Shown: positions 1 to 6,886 of the stretch, piece after piece
Layout of the letters: the number at the start of each line of letters is the position of its first letter
Position numbering within the stretch: the first letter of the stretch is position 1
Assembly (NCBI GenBank): GCA_039714175.1
Contig: JBDLJV010000029.1
Span: forward strand, 1 to 17,433
Direction of reading: 5' to 3'
Source: B3-G11 sp039714175
GTDB lineage: Bacteria; Actinomycetota; Acidimicrobiia; Spongiisociales; UBA5794
Length of the DNA: 17,433 nucleotides
Position numbers and translations under genes: made by a program
The notes under the pieces: model-generated
What the model was told of the DNA's origin: nothing
What the model saw: the letters and a program-made list of their open reading frames with translations, nothing else
Database searches by the model: none

Positions 1-63
1 ATGATCGGAGGCGCTGCGTTCAACGACATGGCCGCCGAAGCCGACGCGGTCATCAGTTTCTGA
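1..63 (+). CDS. C-terminal end of an upstream gene (partial; possibly DsrE-like sulfurtransferase)
   Basis: An open frame enters from the window edge and ends with TGA at 61-63. Only 20 residues are visible (IGGAAFNDMA followed by EADAVISF). The stop overlaps the ATG of shdrC1 by one base (TGATG), so it is probably the preceding gene of the same operon. The ending, a Gly-Gly-Ala stretch followed by an acidic residue and a hydrophobic VISF tail, is reminiscent of DsrE/DsrF-family C-termini. DsrE3 and TusA sulfur carriers commonly sit next to shdr genes. That assignment rests on a very short fragment plus context. The fragment is too short to exclude any other family. Confidence 0.45.
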   Translation: MIGGAAFNDMAAEADAVISF

Positions 64-797
64 TGTCAACAACCGCCCCTCCCATGCCGTTCACCGCTGA
101 TTCGGGAGCGACGCTTGCCCCCGACAGCTACACCGAGGTCGCCTACGAGGACAAACTCGGCCTCTGGGAAGAGGTGAAGGCGGATGATCGATTCCCCGAC
201 TATCTGTACGGCTGCTACGAGTGCGGTATCTGCGTCGCAGCATGTCCATCGGCCAAGTACTACGACTTTTCGCCGCGCAAGATCGCCCAGGCGGCGGCCC
301 GAGAAGATGTCGAGCTCATCTACGAGCAGATGAACGACGATGTATGGAACTGCTCACAGTGTTTCTCGTGCAACCGATGCCCCAGGGAGAACTCGCCCGG
401 TGGCTTGATCACGCTGCTGCGTGAGGTGTCCGTGAAGCACGGTCTAGCGTCGGCGAAGGATGCCTTGGAGGGCTACGGACGAGTCGTCTACAAGATCATG
501 ACGACGGGTACCCAGATCTCGCCAGACATGCTTCAGCCAGACGCCTTCCCCGACTGGGGTCCGGACGTCGAGAAGACCTCGGACAATCTCGAACTCTGGC
601 GAAGAGCACTGCCACCCGAGACTCTGCACACGACTGAGATGAGCTGGCAGGTGTCCGAGGAGACACTCATCGAGCTGTATCTCATCTGGCTGCACTCAGA
701 TGTGATGGACATGATCGAAGAAGCAGACGAGGGACTCCACATGATCATCCTGGATGTGATGGAAGAGACCCTTGAAGACGCCGGATACGAGGTCTAG
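63..797 (+). CDS. shdrC1: sHdrC1: HdrC-like iron-sulfur subunit of the sulfur-oxidizing Hdr-like complex
   Basis: A soluble 244-residue ferredoxin-like protein of the HdrC family, expected to relay electrons between the catalytic sHdrB1 and the flavoprotein sHdrA in the cytoplasm. Two cluster motifs are visible. The first is C51-x2-C54-x2-C57-x3-C61-P. The second is C97-x2-C100-x2-C103-x2-C106-P, one residue shorter in its last gap than the usual CxxCxxCxxxCP. The rest is acidic and helical with no membrane segment. The length is normal for sHdrC1. The ATG overlaps the upstream stop (TGATG) with no clear Shine-Dalgarno, which suggests translational coupling. It is followed after 10 nt by shdrB1. 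Family and role follow from the motifs and the C1-B1-A-H-B3 gene order. HdrC of an unrelated Hdr complex is unlikely with these neighbours. Confidence 0.9.
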   Translation: MSTTAPPMPFTADSGATLAPDSYTEVAYEDKLGLWEEVKADDRFPDYLYGCYECGICVAACPSAKYYDFSPRKIAQAAAREDVELIYEQMNDDVWNCSQCFSCNRCPRENSPGGLITLLREVSVKHGLASAKDALEGYGRVVYKIMTTGTQISPDMLQPDAFPDWGPDVEKTSDNLELWRRALPPETLHTTEMSWQVSEETLIELYLIWLHSDVMDMIEEADEGLHMIILDVMEETLEDAGYEV

Positions 798-800
798 GAG
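796..800 (+). promoter_or_regulatory. Ribosome binding site fixing the shdrB1 start
   Basis: AGGAG begins inside the shdrC1 stop codon (TAG at 795-797) and lies 7 nt before the ATG at 808. This favours 808 over an in-frame upstream ATG at 772 that lies inside shdrC1. Confidence 0.7.
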
Positions 801-807
801 CCCAACC

Positions 808-2004
808 ATGACCACAGAAGCAACGTTCATCCCACTGGATTCGATTAGAAGGCCACCGCCACCAAACCCGGCGGATGCACCGACCGAGGACATACGCGAG
901 AAGCTCTTCGAGCTCGAGAGTGCAGGCGAGCTGATCGTCCAGCGGGTACCCGAGCCGTACGTCGAAGTCATGACCAAGTACGGACGCATGAAGAAGATCC
1001 CATTGGAGATGACCTGGCACCACAAGTCGTGTGGACAGTGTGGCCACATACCCGGCTACTCGACCTCAATCTTCTGGCTGAACAGACAGTTCGGCATGAC
1101 GTACGAGGACCCGACCGATCAGACGTCTTGTACGGCTTGGAACTACTACGCATCAGCCACATCGAACGCGGTTGCTCAGGCAAGTGTCGCTTCGAGGAAC
1201 TTCGCCGCCGCCCATGCAACGGGCTTCTACCCCCTGATTCATTGCGGCACTTCGTACGGCCATTACAAAGAGACCAGGGCCGAGCTCGTGCATCATCCTG
1301 AGCTGAGGCGCAAGGTGCGCGACATCATGGAGAAGCTGAACAAGCCTCTTGTCGTACCAGAGGAGATCGTCCACTATTCGGAGTGGATTCACGTGATGCG
1401 GGACAAAATTGCAGAGCGTCAGACCCGCGATTTCTCGAACGTCACAGCCTCGATCCACCCAGCGTGTCACTACTACAAGCTCGTCACCGAGGATGCCATC
1501 TACGATCCGGACATTTACGGCGGCCAGCGCACGGCAACGGTGACAGGCACTGTGGAAGCGCTCGGCGCAACAGTCGGCGACTACTCGACGTTCTTCGACT
1601 GCTGTGGCTTCGGATTCAGGCACATTCTGGTCCAGCGTGACTTCAGTCGGTCGTTCGCAACACAGCGCAAGATCGAGATCATGAAGGAAGAAGCAAATCC
1701 TGATGTCGTGATCACCCACGATACGGGATGCGTTACGACGCTCGACAAGAGCCAGTTCGCCGTGAAGGCTCACCAACGCAACGTCGGCGTTCCCGTGATG
1801 TCGGACGCCCAATTTGCAGCCCTCGCAATGGGTGCACACCCCTACCGGGTCGTGCAATTGCACTGGCATGCGACCGACTACACGGCTCTCCTCGAGAAGA
1901 TGGGCATCGACTGGGAGGCTGCCTGGGCCGAGTTCGAGCAAGACCTGAAGCGCCTGGAGAGCGGCGAGATCGAATACCTGAATTGGGAGGACGCTGATGC
2001 GTAG
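808..2004 (+). CDS. shdrB1: sHdrB1: HdrB-like CCG-domain subunit
   Basis: A soluble 398-residue protein of the HdrB (CCG/DUF224) family, the presumed catalytic subunit that would handle the sulfur or lipoyl disulfide at a noncubane iron-sulfur cluster. In the C-terminal CCG domain C220, the pair C265-C266 (FFDCCGFGF) and C308 are present. The usual CPxC is replaced by D305-T-G-C308, so one ligand is Asp instead of Cys. The N-terminal CCG domain is degenerate: C75-x2-C78, then a single C108 where the CC pair is expected, then C146-G-T-S. There is no membrane segment or signal peptide. The start at 808 has a good ribosome binding site. The 3' end overlaps shdrA by 8 nt. Family is certain; the sHdrB1 assignment rests on the Cys pattern and the shdrC1/shdrA neighbours. 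Confidence 0.9.
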   Translation: MTTEATFIPLDSIRRPPPPNPADAPTEDIREKLFELESAGELIVQRVPEPYVEVMTKYGRMKKIPLEMTWHHKSCGQCGHIPGYSTSIFWLNRQFGMTYEDPTDQTSCTAWNYYASATSNAVAQASVASRNFAAAHATGFYPLIHCGTSYGHYKETRAELVHHPELRRKVRDIMEKLNKPLVVPEEIVHYSEWIHVMRDKIAERQTRDFSNVTASIHPACHYYKLVTEDAIYDPDIYGGQRTATVTGTVEALGATVGDYSTFFDCCGFGFRHILVQRDFSRSFATQRKIEIMKEEANPDVVITHDTGCVTTLDKSQFAVKAHQRNVGVPVMSDAQFAALAMGAHPYRVVQLHWHATDYTALLEKMGIDWEAAWAEFEQDLKRLESGEIEYLNWEDADA

Positions 2005-3055
2005 TGATCGTGTGGTGGTTGTAGGCGCGGGCCCTGCAGGGCTCGAGGCAGCAAGACTGGCAGCCGAGCTTGGCAGTCCTGTGACATTGATCGAGAAGAA
2101 GGACGTTGCCGGGGGCATGCCGATCCACGCCGACTACGCGGCGCTGACGCACCACTTCCGAGATGCGTCGAGTGCCATGGCAGAGATGATCGATGCTGTC
2201 ACGTCCAACGACCTCGTCGAGATTCGCACCGGAACCGAGATCACCGCGGTCAACGGGTCCGTCGGTGAATTCTCCGTGAGCGTGTCATCGAACGGATCAA
2301 CTGCGAGCATCGACGCTGGCGCTGTCATCCTCGCCACGGGGTTCCAGCACTTCGATCCCGGGCGCGAGACACAGCAGTATCAGTACTACGAGTACCCGGA
2401 CGTCATCACGATCGCTGATGCAGAGAAGATGCTCAAGAATGAAAACTTCGTCACGCCATCGACAGGGAAGTCACCCGAGCGCGTCGCATTTGTCCAATGC
2501 GTCGGTTCGAGGGACCGCCAGATAGGAAACGAGTACTGCTCGAAGGTCTGCTGTGGTATCTCGTCGAAACAGGCCATAGAGATCCGCAAAATGGTGCCCG
2601 ACGCCAGGGTGTTCATCTTCTATATCGACATGCGTATGTATGGCTACTGGGAGAACGAGATCTACTGGCCAGCCCAGGAAGAGCACAAGGTCAATTACGT
2701 CAAGGGAATCATCACCGAGATCTTGTCCAAGGACGGCAGACTCGTCGTCAGAGGCGAGGACACGACCATGGGCCGCCCGATGGAGGTGGCAATGGACATG
2801 GTGATCCTCGCCGTCGGGATGGAACCGAGCGCGGGTACGACCGCCATGGCCGACGTCCTCGGCCTCTCCACCAACAAGTACGGATTCGTCGACACGGACC
2901 ACGATGTGCTCGATACCGTGACGACCACAACGCCAGGCGTGTACGTCTGCGGCGCGGCGACCGGTCCGGCTGACCTCGACGACTCGATATCAGCAGCGGG
3001 CGCGGCGGCCGCGAAGGCGGTCTCAATGCTCAGATCAGCGGCGGTGACGGTGTGA
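1997..3055 (+). CDS. shdrA: sHdrA: FAD-binding HdrA-like flavoprotein
   Basis: A soluble 352-residue flavoprotein, the central electron-transfer subunit of sHdr. The N-terminus is a dinucleotide-binding fold (VVVVGAGPAGLEAA, residues 6-19, then acidic E33). A second FAD-associated segment, GVYVCGAATGP, is at 314-324. The HdrA-type iron-sulfur segment has C168 (QCVGSRD) and C181, C185, C186 (EYCSKVCCG). The length fits the short sHdrA type, which lacks the extra ferredoxin domains of methanogen HdrA. The ATG at 1997 follows GGGAGG at 1985-1990 and overlaps the shdrB1 stop by 8 nt; the 3' end overlaps shdrH by 4 nt. Such overlaps suggest coupled translation of complex subunits. No key residue seems missing. 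Confidence 0.93.
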   Translation: MRSDRVVVVGAGPAGLEAARLAAELGSPVTLIEKKDVAGGMPIHADYAALTHHFRDASSAMAEMIDAVTSNDLVEIRTGTEITAVNGSVGEFSVSVSSNGSTASIDAGAVILATGFQHFDPGRETQQYQYYEYPDVITIADAEKMLKNENFVTPSTGKSPERVAFVQCVGSRDRQIGNEYCSKVCCGISSKQAIEIRKMVPDARVFIFYIDMRMYGYWENEIYWPAQEEHKVNYVKGIITEILSKDGRLVVRGEDTTMGRPMEVAMDMVILAVGMEPSAGTTAMADVLGLSTNKYGFVDTDHDVLDTVTTTTPGVYVCGAATGPADLDDSISAAGAAAAKAVSMLRSAAVTV

Positions 3056-3831
3056 CGGGTGACCCAATGCTTGTTGGGCAGGTAATCGACACGCCCACTG
3101 CGCAAGAGTTCACGAGACTCGCACTCGAACGCGTCTCCGAACACGACCTGGGAGACATCGCCTCAAGGCTTGAAACCAAGTCGAAGTTCTTCGCTGCATC
3201 GTTCGGACCCGACGCGATCGGCGATCTCGACGAGGAGACCGCCATGGCATCCCTGCGGTACATCTTCTCGTCGCGTCGGAAGGCAAAAGTCATCCTGACA
3301 ACGCTGACACTCGACGGCTACAGACGCGCAGCACGAGGCCTGCTCTACGCAGACATGCCGCCCGGCCAACGTCTCGAGCAGTTCACCGACCTCATCGATG
3401 GAATCGGTAGGAACGTCCAGGTGGGAACAGGCCATGACCTCGGCTCAGAGATCCTCCACTTCACGAACCCTGATCGCTATTGGCTCTGGACACGCTGGAT
3501 GTGGAACCCCTCGACCGGCACCGGCGCGCTCCCACTCGTCGTCATGGATGAGATCGATCTCGATGGCAACTCGGTGTCAGAAACATACCGGCGCATCGGC
3601 ATCGCCTACGCCTTCCTCAACGATGTCGGCGAGGCTGCCGGTTTTCGAACCGAGGGATTCGGTGTGTTCGGAACCGATGTCTTCCTCGCATCGGTGTACG
3701 CGGTCTACATGTACACAACGCTTCGCATGCGGATGACCAATGAATTCAACCGGATCATCCCTGATCTCGCCGACCTCGTGCAACGTCTCCTTGGCGTCAA
3801 CCGGACACCGGCGATCGCGGAGGTGGCTTGA
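3052..3831 (+). CDS. shdrH: sHdrH: conserved uncharacterized protein of the sHdr cluster ('Hyp')
   Basis: A 259-residue soluble protein without a recognised domain. It contains no cysteine, so it cannot ligate an iron-sulfur cluster through thiolates or carry sulfur as a persulfide. The most striking segment is Trp-rich: RYWLWTRWMW followed by NPSTGTGAL (about residues 142-160). The rest is mixed alpha/beta with an Arg/Lys patch near 74-92. It sits between shdrA and shdrB3, the slot taken by the 'hyp' gene in known shdr loci, and is probably a structural or assembly partner of the complex. I chose GTG at 3052, giving a 4-nt GTGA overlap with the shdrA stop. ATG at 3067 is an alternative that would shorten it by 5 residues. 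Biochemical role unknown. Confidence 0.85.
   Translation: MTGDPMLVGQVIDTPTAQEFTRLALERVSEHDLGDIASRLETKSKFFAASFGPDAIGDLDEETAMASLRYIFSSRRKAKVILTTLTLDGYRRAARGLLYADMPPGQRLEQFTDLIDGIGRNVQVGTGHDLGSEILHFTNPDRYWLWTRWMWNPSTGTGALPLVVMDEIDLDGNSVSETYRRIGIAYAFLNDVGEAAGFRTEGFGVFGTDVFLASVYAVYMYTTLRMRMTNEFNRIIPDLADLVQRLLGVNRTPAIAEVA
3819..3824 (+). promoter_or_regulatory. Ribosome binding site fixing the shdrB3 start
   Basis: GGAGGT lies 6 nt before ATG at 3831 but only 3 nt before the in-frame TTG at 3828, which favours 3831. The ATG overlaps the shdrH stop as TGATG. Confidence 0.7.
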
Positions 3832-5123
3832 TGGGTAGAGAGATAAGCCCCAAGGTCGACCCCGGCCGGGTCGTCGAGCACGAGACCTACGAACTCGAGG
3901 GCGTCGATATCTCTGGTCATTGGAACCGGATGTTCGAACAGCGAGTCATCTTCGACTACGACGTCGAGAAACTCGACGCGGTCACTGCGCTCGACGGTGG
4001 GGAGTCGATGGGCTACTGCTACCAGTGTTCACAGTGCGTTGCGGTGTGCCCCGTCGACCACGTCGGGGATTACGGCCCCCGCAAGCTGTACCGCAAGCTG
4101 CAGATTGGGATGGACTTCTTCACGAGCGACGACCTCTGGCTCTGTACCACATGTGCGAACTGCCTTCGGGTGTGCCCGAAGGAAGTCGACATGCTCCAGA
4201 TCATGCCTGCTGTCCGCAAGGAGGCCGTCCTCGAGGGTCATGTTCCCGCCGAACTGCAGGACGTCTTCGAGAAGACGGCTCGCTACGGCAACCCCCTCGG
4301 CAAGAACGCCAAGCGCCGACATGCCTGGACCAAAGGCCTCGACGTCGATGTACCGCTCATCGCGGACTTGGGCCGCAAGGTCGATGTCCTCTGGTGGGTG
4401 AGCGATTACCCCTCGTACCACCCGCGAGGCATGGAAGCCTCGCGCAGCCTGGCTCGAGTCCTCACACAACTCGGCATCGACTTCGCGATTCTCGGTGCCG
4501 AGGAACGCCACGACGGCGACTCGATGCTGCGGGCAGGCGAACAGGGCCTCTTCGAAATGCTGGCTGATCAGAACATCGAGACACTGAACCAGTATGAGTT
4601 CGACCTCCTGTTGACCACCGACCCGCATGCCTACAACGCGTTCTTGCACGAGTACCCCGCAAGGGGCGGCGAGTACAACGTGGTGCACTACTCAACATTC
4701 CTCGCCGAGCGCATCGCGGATATGGGGTTGTCCGAGGACATCGGCGCGAAGGTCACGTTCCACGATCCCTGTTACCTCGGCAGGCAGAATGGTGTCTACG
4801 ACGAGCCGCGGGACCTCATCGATGCGCTCCCAGGAGCCGAACGAGTCGAGATGTGGCGGAACCGCCAGAACGGCTACTGCTGTGGCGGTGGTGGTGGCGG
4901 TATGTGGCTCGATGGCTTCGCAGCGGACAACCAATCGATGCGACTCTCGGAGAAGCGCGTGCTCGAGGCCGTGGAGACAGGGGCCGACACGCTCTGTGTC
5001 GTGTGTCCCTATGAGGTTTCCCGATTCGAGGATGCCGTCAAGTCGACGAACAACGACGAAGCGCTCGTGGTGAGGGACATCTCAGAGCTGTTGGCGCAAG
5101 CCATGGGCTTGGAATCTGACTGA
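3831..5123 (+). CDS. shdrB3: sHdrB3: fused HdrC-HdrB iron-sulfur protein
   Basis: A soluble 430-residue fusion. The HdrC-like N-terminal half has two 4Fe-4S motifs: C63-x2-C66-x2-C69-x3-C73-P and C105-x2-C108-x2-C111-x3-C115-P. The C-terminal half has two CCG-type repeats. In the first (about 185-300) every expected Cys is gone: SDYPSY near 191-196, H227-D228 in place of CC, and DPHA at 264-267 in place of CPxC. The second keeps C314, C350-C351 (CCGGGGGG), C389 and C392, with CPYE (392-395) instead of CPxC. In type II shdr loci, as I recall, this fusion replaces separate C2 and B2 subunits and occurs with EtfAB, which follows here. It probably links sHdrA to EtfAB (inference). It resembles the soluble part of the EMO protein at 6886-8979. 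Start chosen by its ribosome binding site. Confidence 0.9.
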   Translation: MGREISPKVDPGRVVEHETYELEGVDISGHWNRMFEQRVIFDYDVEKLDAVTALDGGESMGYCYQCSQCVAVCPVDHVGDYGPRKLYRKLQIGMDFFTSDDLWLCTTCANCLRVCPKEVDMLQIMPAVRKEAVLEGHVPAELQDVFEKTARYGNPLGKNAKRRHAWTKGLDVDVPLIADLGRKVDVLWWVSDYPSYHPRGMEASRSLARVLTQLGIDFAILGAEERHDGDSMLRAGEQGLFEMLADQNIETLNQYEFDLLLTTDPHAYNAFLHEYPARGGEYNVVHYSTFLAERIADMGLSEDIGAKVTFHDPCYLGRQNGVYDEPRDLIDALPGAERVEMWRNRQNGYCCGGGGGGMWLDGFAADNQSMRLSEKRVLEAVETGADTLCVVCPYEVSRFEDAVKSTNNDEALVVRDISELLAQAMGLESD

Positions 5124-5158
5124 CCAACGTACAACCGATCAATAGGTAAGGAGAGAGG

Positions 5159-5917
5159 ATGAACATTGCCGTACTGCTGCGAGCTGTGCCCGACCCGGTG
5201 GAAGAGCTCGAGATCGATGGTGAGGATCTCGACAGGGACTTCCTCGGGTTCGTCCTCAACGAGTTCGACGACCATGCACTTGAGGAGGGCCTGCTGATCA
5301 AGGAGGAGGTCGGCGGATCTCTGACGGCATATGCCCTCGGTACTGCCGACGAGGTCGAACAGATGCTGCACACTGCGATCGCAAAGGGCGCTGACAGTGC
5401 CCAGATGCTCGGCGAGGACCTCGATGTCATCGATGCCCATGGTCAAGCAACCGCCTTTGCTGACGCGCTGCGGGACGGCGGGTATGACCTGATCCTCAGC
5501 GGTGTTCAGGCCTCTGACGAGCTTGATGGACAAGTGGCAATGCTTGTCGCGGCCGAACTCGGAATGCCGCACATGTCGGTTGTCATCTCGGCAACTCCGG
5601 ACGGCGGAGACCTCAAGGTCACGAAGGAGTTCTGGGCGGGGATCACAGCTGATTACCGCGTCTCGCTTCCCGTCGTACTCGGCGTCCAGACGGCCAGGGA
5701 AGCGCCACGCTATGTCGCCGTTGCCCGCATCAGGCAGGCGCAGGAGTCAGGAGCCCTCGAGTCGGTCGACTTCGACGACCCGGATCCGACGGACCGCGTC
5801 CGCATCACAGGGATGCGCCTCCCTGAGGTTGGGGACGGAGCAGAGATGATCGACGGCGACGAAGAGGCCGCCGCAGACAAGGTGGTCGAGATCCTCGCCG
5901 CCGCAGGTGTGAGGTAG
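5159..5917 (+). CDS. etfB: Electron transfer flavoprotein beta subunit
   Basis: The 252-residue beta subunit of the heterodimeric ETF, which would accept electrons from sHdr and pass them to the membrane. It has the ETF beta fold with a variant of the N-terminal signature, NEFDDHALEEGLLIKE (34-49; the usual Pro after Asn is Glu). The nucleotide-binding stretch SGVQASDELDGQ is at 114-125. The length is typical. A 35-nt gap separates it from shdrB3, one of the largest in the locus. The gap carries AAGGAG (5148-5153) before the ATG, so it has its own strong ribosome binding site. I see no convincing promoter or hairpin in the gap. Whether this ETF bifurcates cannot be read from sequence. Association with sulfur oxidation rather than fatty-acid oxidation is inferred from neighbours. 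Confidence 0.93.
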   Translation: MNIAVLLRAVPDPVEELEIDGEDLDRDFLGFVLNEFDDHALEEGLLIKEEVGGSLTAYALGTADEVEQMLHTAIAKGADSAQMLGEDLDVIDAHGQATAFADALRDGGYDLILSGVQASDELDGQVAMLVAAELGMPHMSVVISATPDGGDLKVTKEFWAGITADYRVSLPVVLGVQTAREAPRYVAVARIRQAQESGALESVDFDDPDPTDRVRITGMRLPEVGDGAEMIDGDEEAAADKVVEILAAAGVR

Positions 5918-5926
5918 GAGGTCGAT

Positions 5927-6886
5927 ATGACACAGGACATCCTCGTATACGCAGAGCACCTCAATGGCGAGGTAACCGAGGCATCATTCGAACTCCTCGC
6001 CATGGCGAGGAAGCTCGCCGGAGCAACCGGCGGCAGTGTGGACGCCGCCATCGTGGGTCCCGGTGCGAGTGGACTCGCGGGCAGTCTCGGAGGGGCTGAT
6101 CGCATCCTGGTCGGTGACTCCGACTCGCTCGGCGACTTCAATCCCCAGGGGCACGCTGCCATCTTCACGACCCTCGTCCAGGCACGGGAGCCGGCGATAG
6201 TGCTCCTTCCTTACACATCGGTGGGTATGGACGTTGCAAGCATCGTGGCAACCGCCACCGACCTTCCCTTGGTGTCGTACTGCTTGGACCTTGACGCATC
6301 AGGCGGCCTCACAGCCACCTGCCAGCTCTATGGAGGCAAGGTCGAGGTCGACGTGGAGATCGACGGTGACAGGGCGATCTTCGCCATGCTGTCCGGATCA
6401 GCTTCTGCCGATGACGGCAGAGCTGGGGGCGCTGGCGCTATCGAGTCGATAGACGCAGCCGTGTCTGATCTCAGCATCGAATTCGTGGCACTCAACGAGC
6501 CGGAGAGTGGCGACGTCGACATCACGGCAGAAGAGGTATTGGTAGCCGTCGGACGCGGCATCGAGTCCGAGGACAACATCGAGGAGGCGCAGGAACTCGC
6601 CGACGCCCTCGGTGCGTCGCTCGCGGCCTCACGGCCGATCATCGACCAGGGATGGTTGCCCAAGAGCAGACAGGTCGGCAAGTCAGGTTTGTCGGTGAAG
6701 CCGAAGGTGTACCTCGCCCTCGGTATCTCGGGAGCACCCGAGCACCTCGAAGGGATGCGGGACGCATCGACGATCATCGCTATCAACTCGGACCCCCAGG
6801 CTCCGATCTTCGGCGTTGCCCACTACGGATGGGTAGGCGACATCTTCGACTTCATGCCTGAGCTCACGGACCGGTTGGAAGGTTGA
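5927..6886 (+). CDS. etfA: Electron transfer flavoprotein alpha subunit
   Basis: The 319-residue alpha subunit, carrying the mobile FAD of ETF. The C-terminal FAD domain is complete: VGRG (208-211), SRP (235-237), QVGKSG (249-254, usually QVGQTG), GISGAPEHLEGM (266-277, usually GISGAIQHLAGM) and INSDPQAPIF (286-295). The substitutions from Thr to Ser and Gln to Glu touch flavin-contacting positions and could tune the FAD potential (inference). AGGAGG (5916-5921) precedes the ATG. The gene overlaps the downstream EMO gene by one base (TGATG). Pairing with etfB and with a dedicated membrane oxidoreductase gives a full ETF-to-quinone branch. Confidence 0.95.
   Translation: MTQDILVYAEHLNGEVTEASFELLAMARKLAGATGGSVDAAIVGPGASGLAGSLGGADRILVGDSDSLGDFNPQGHAAIFTTLVQAREPAIVLLPYTSVGMDVASIVATATDLPLVSYCLDLDASGGLTATCQLYGGKVEVDVEIDGDRAIFAMLSGSASADDGRAGGAGAIESIDAAVSDLSIEFVALNEPESGDVDITAEEVLVAVGRGIESEDNIEEAQELADALGASLAASRPIIDQGWLPKSRQVGKSGLSVKPKVYLALGISGAPEHLEGMRDASTIIAINSDPQAPIFGVAHYGWVGDIFDFMPELTDRLEG

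Noticed and set aside
1153..2118. Long minus-strand open frame of 321 codons across shdrB1/shdrA
   Set aside because: It lies antisense to two well-supported genes, has no recognisable domain, and reflects GC-rich codon structure of the + strand genes.
3920..4688. Overlapping frames on both strands within shdrB3
   Set aside because: Compositional shadows (Arg/Pro/Gly-rich) of a gene with intact ferredoxin and CCG motifs in its own frame.
63..5123. Methanogen-type or bifurcating HdrABC
   Set aside because: sHdrA lacks extra ferredoxin domains, HdrB cysteines are altered, and no hydrogenase or formate dehydrogenase partners are nearby; LbpA and the ligase mark the sulfur-oxidizing type.
5124..5158. 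Internal promoter before etfB
   Set aside because: The 35-nt gap has a strong ribosome binding site but no convincing -35/-10 pair that I could see.
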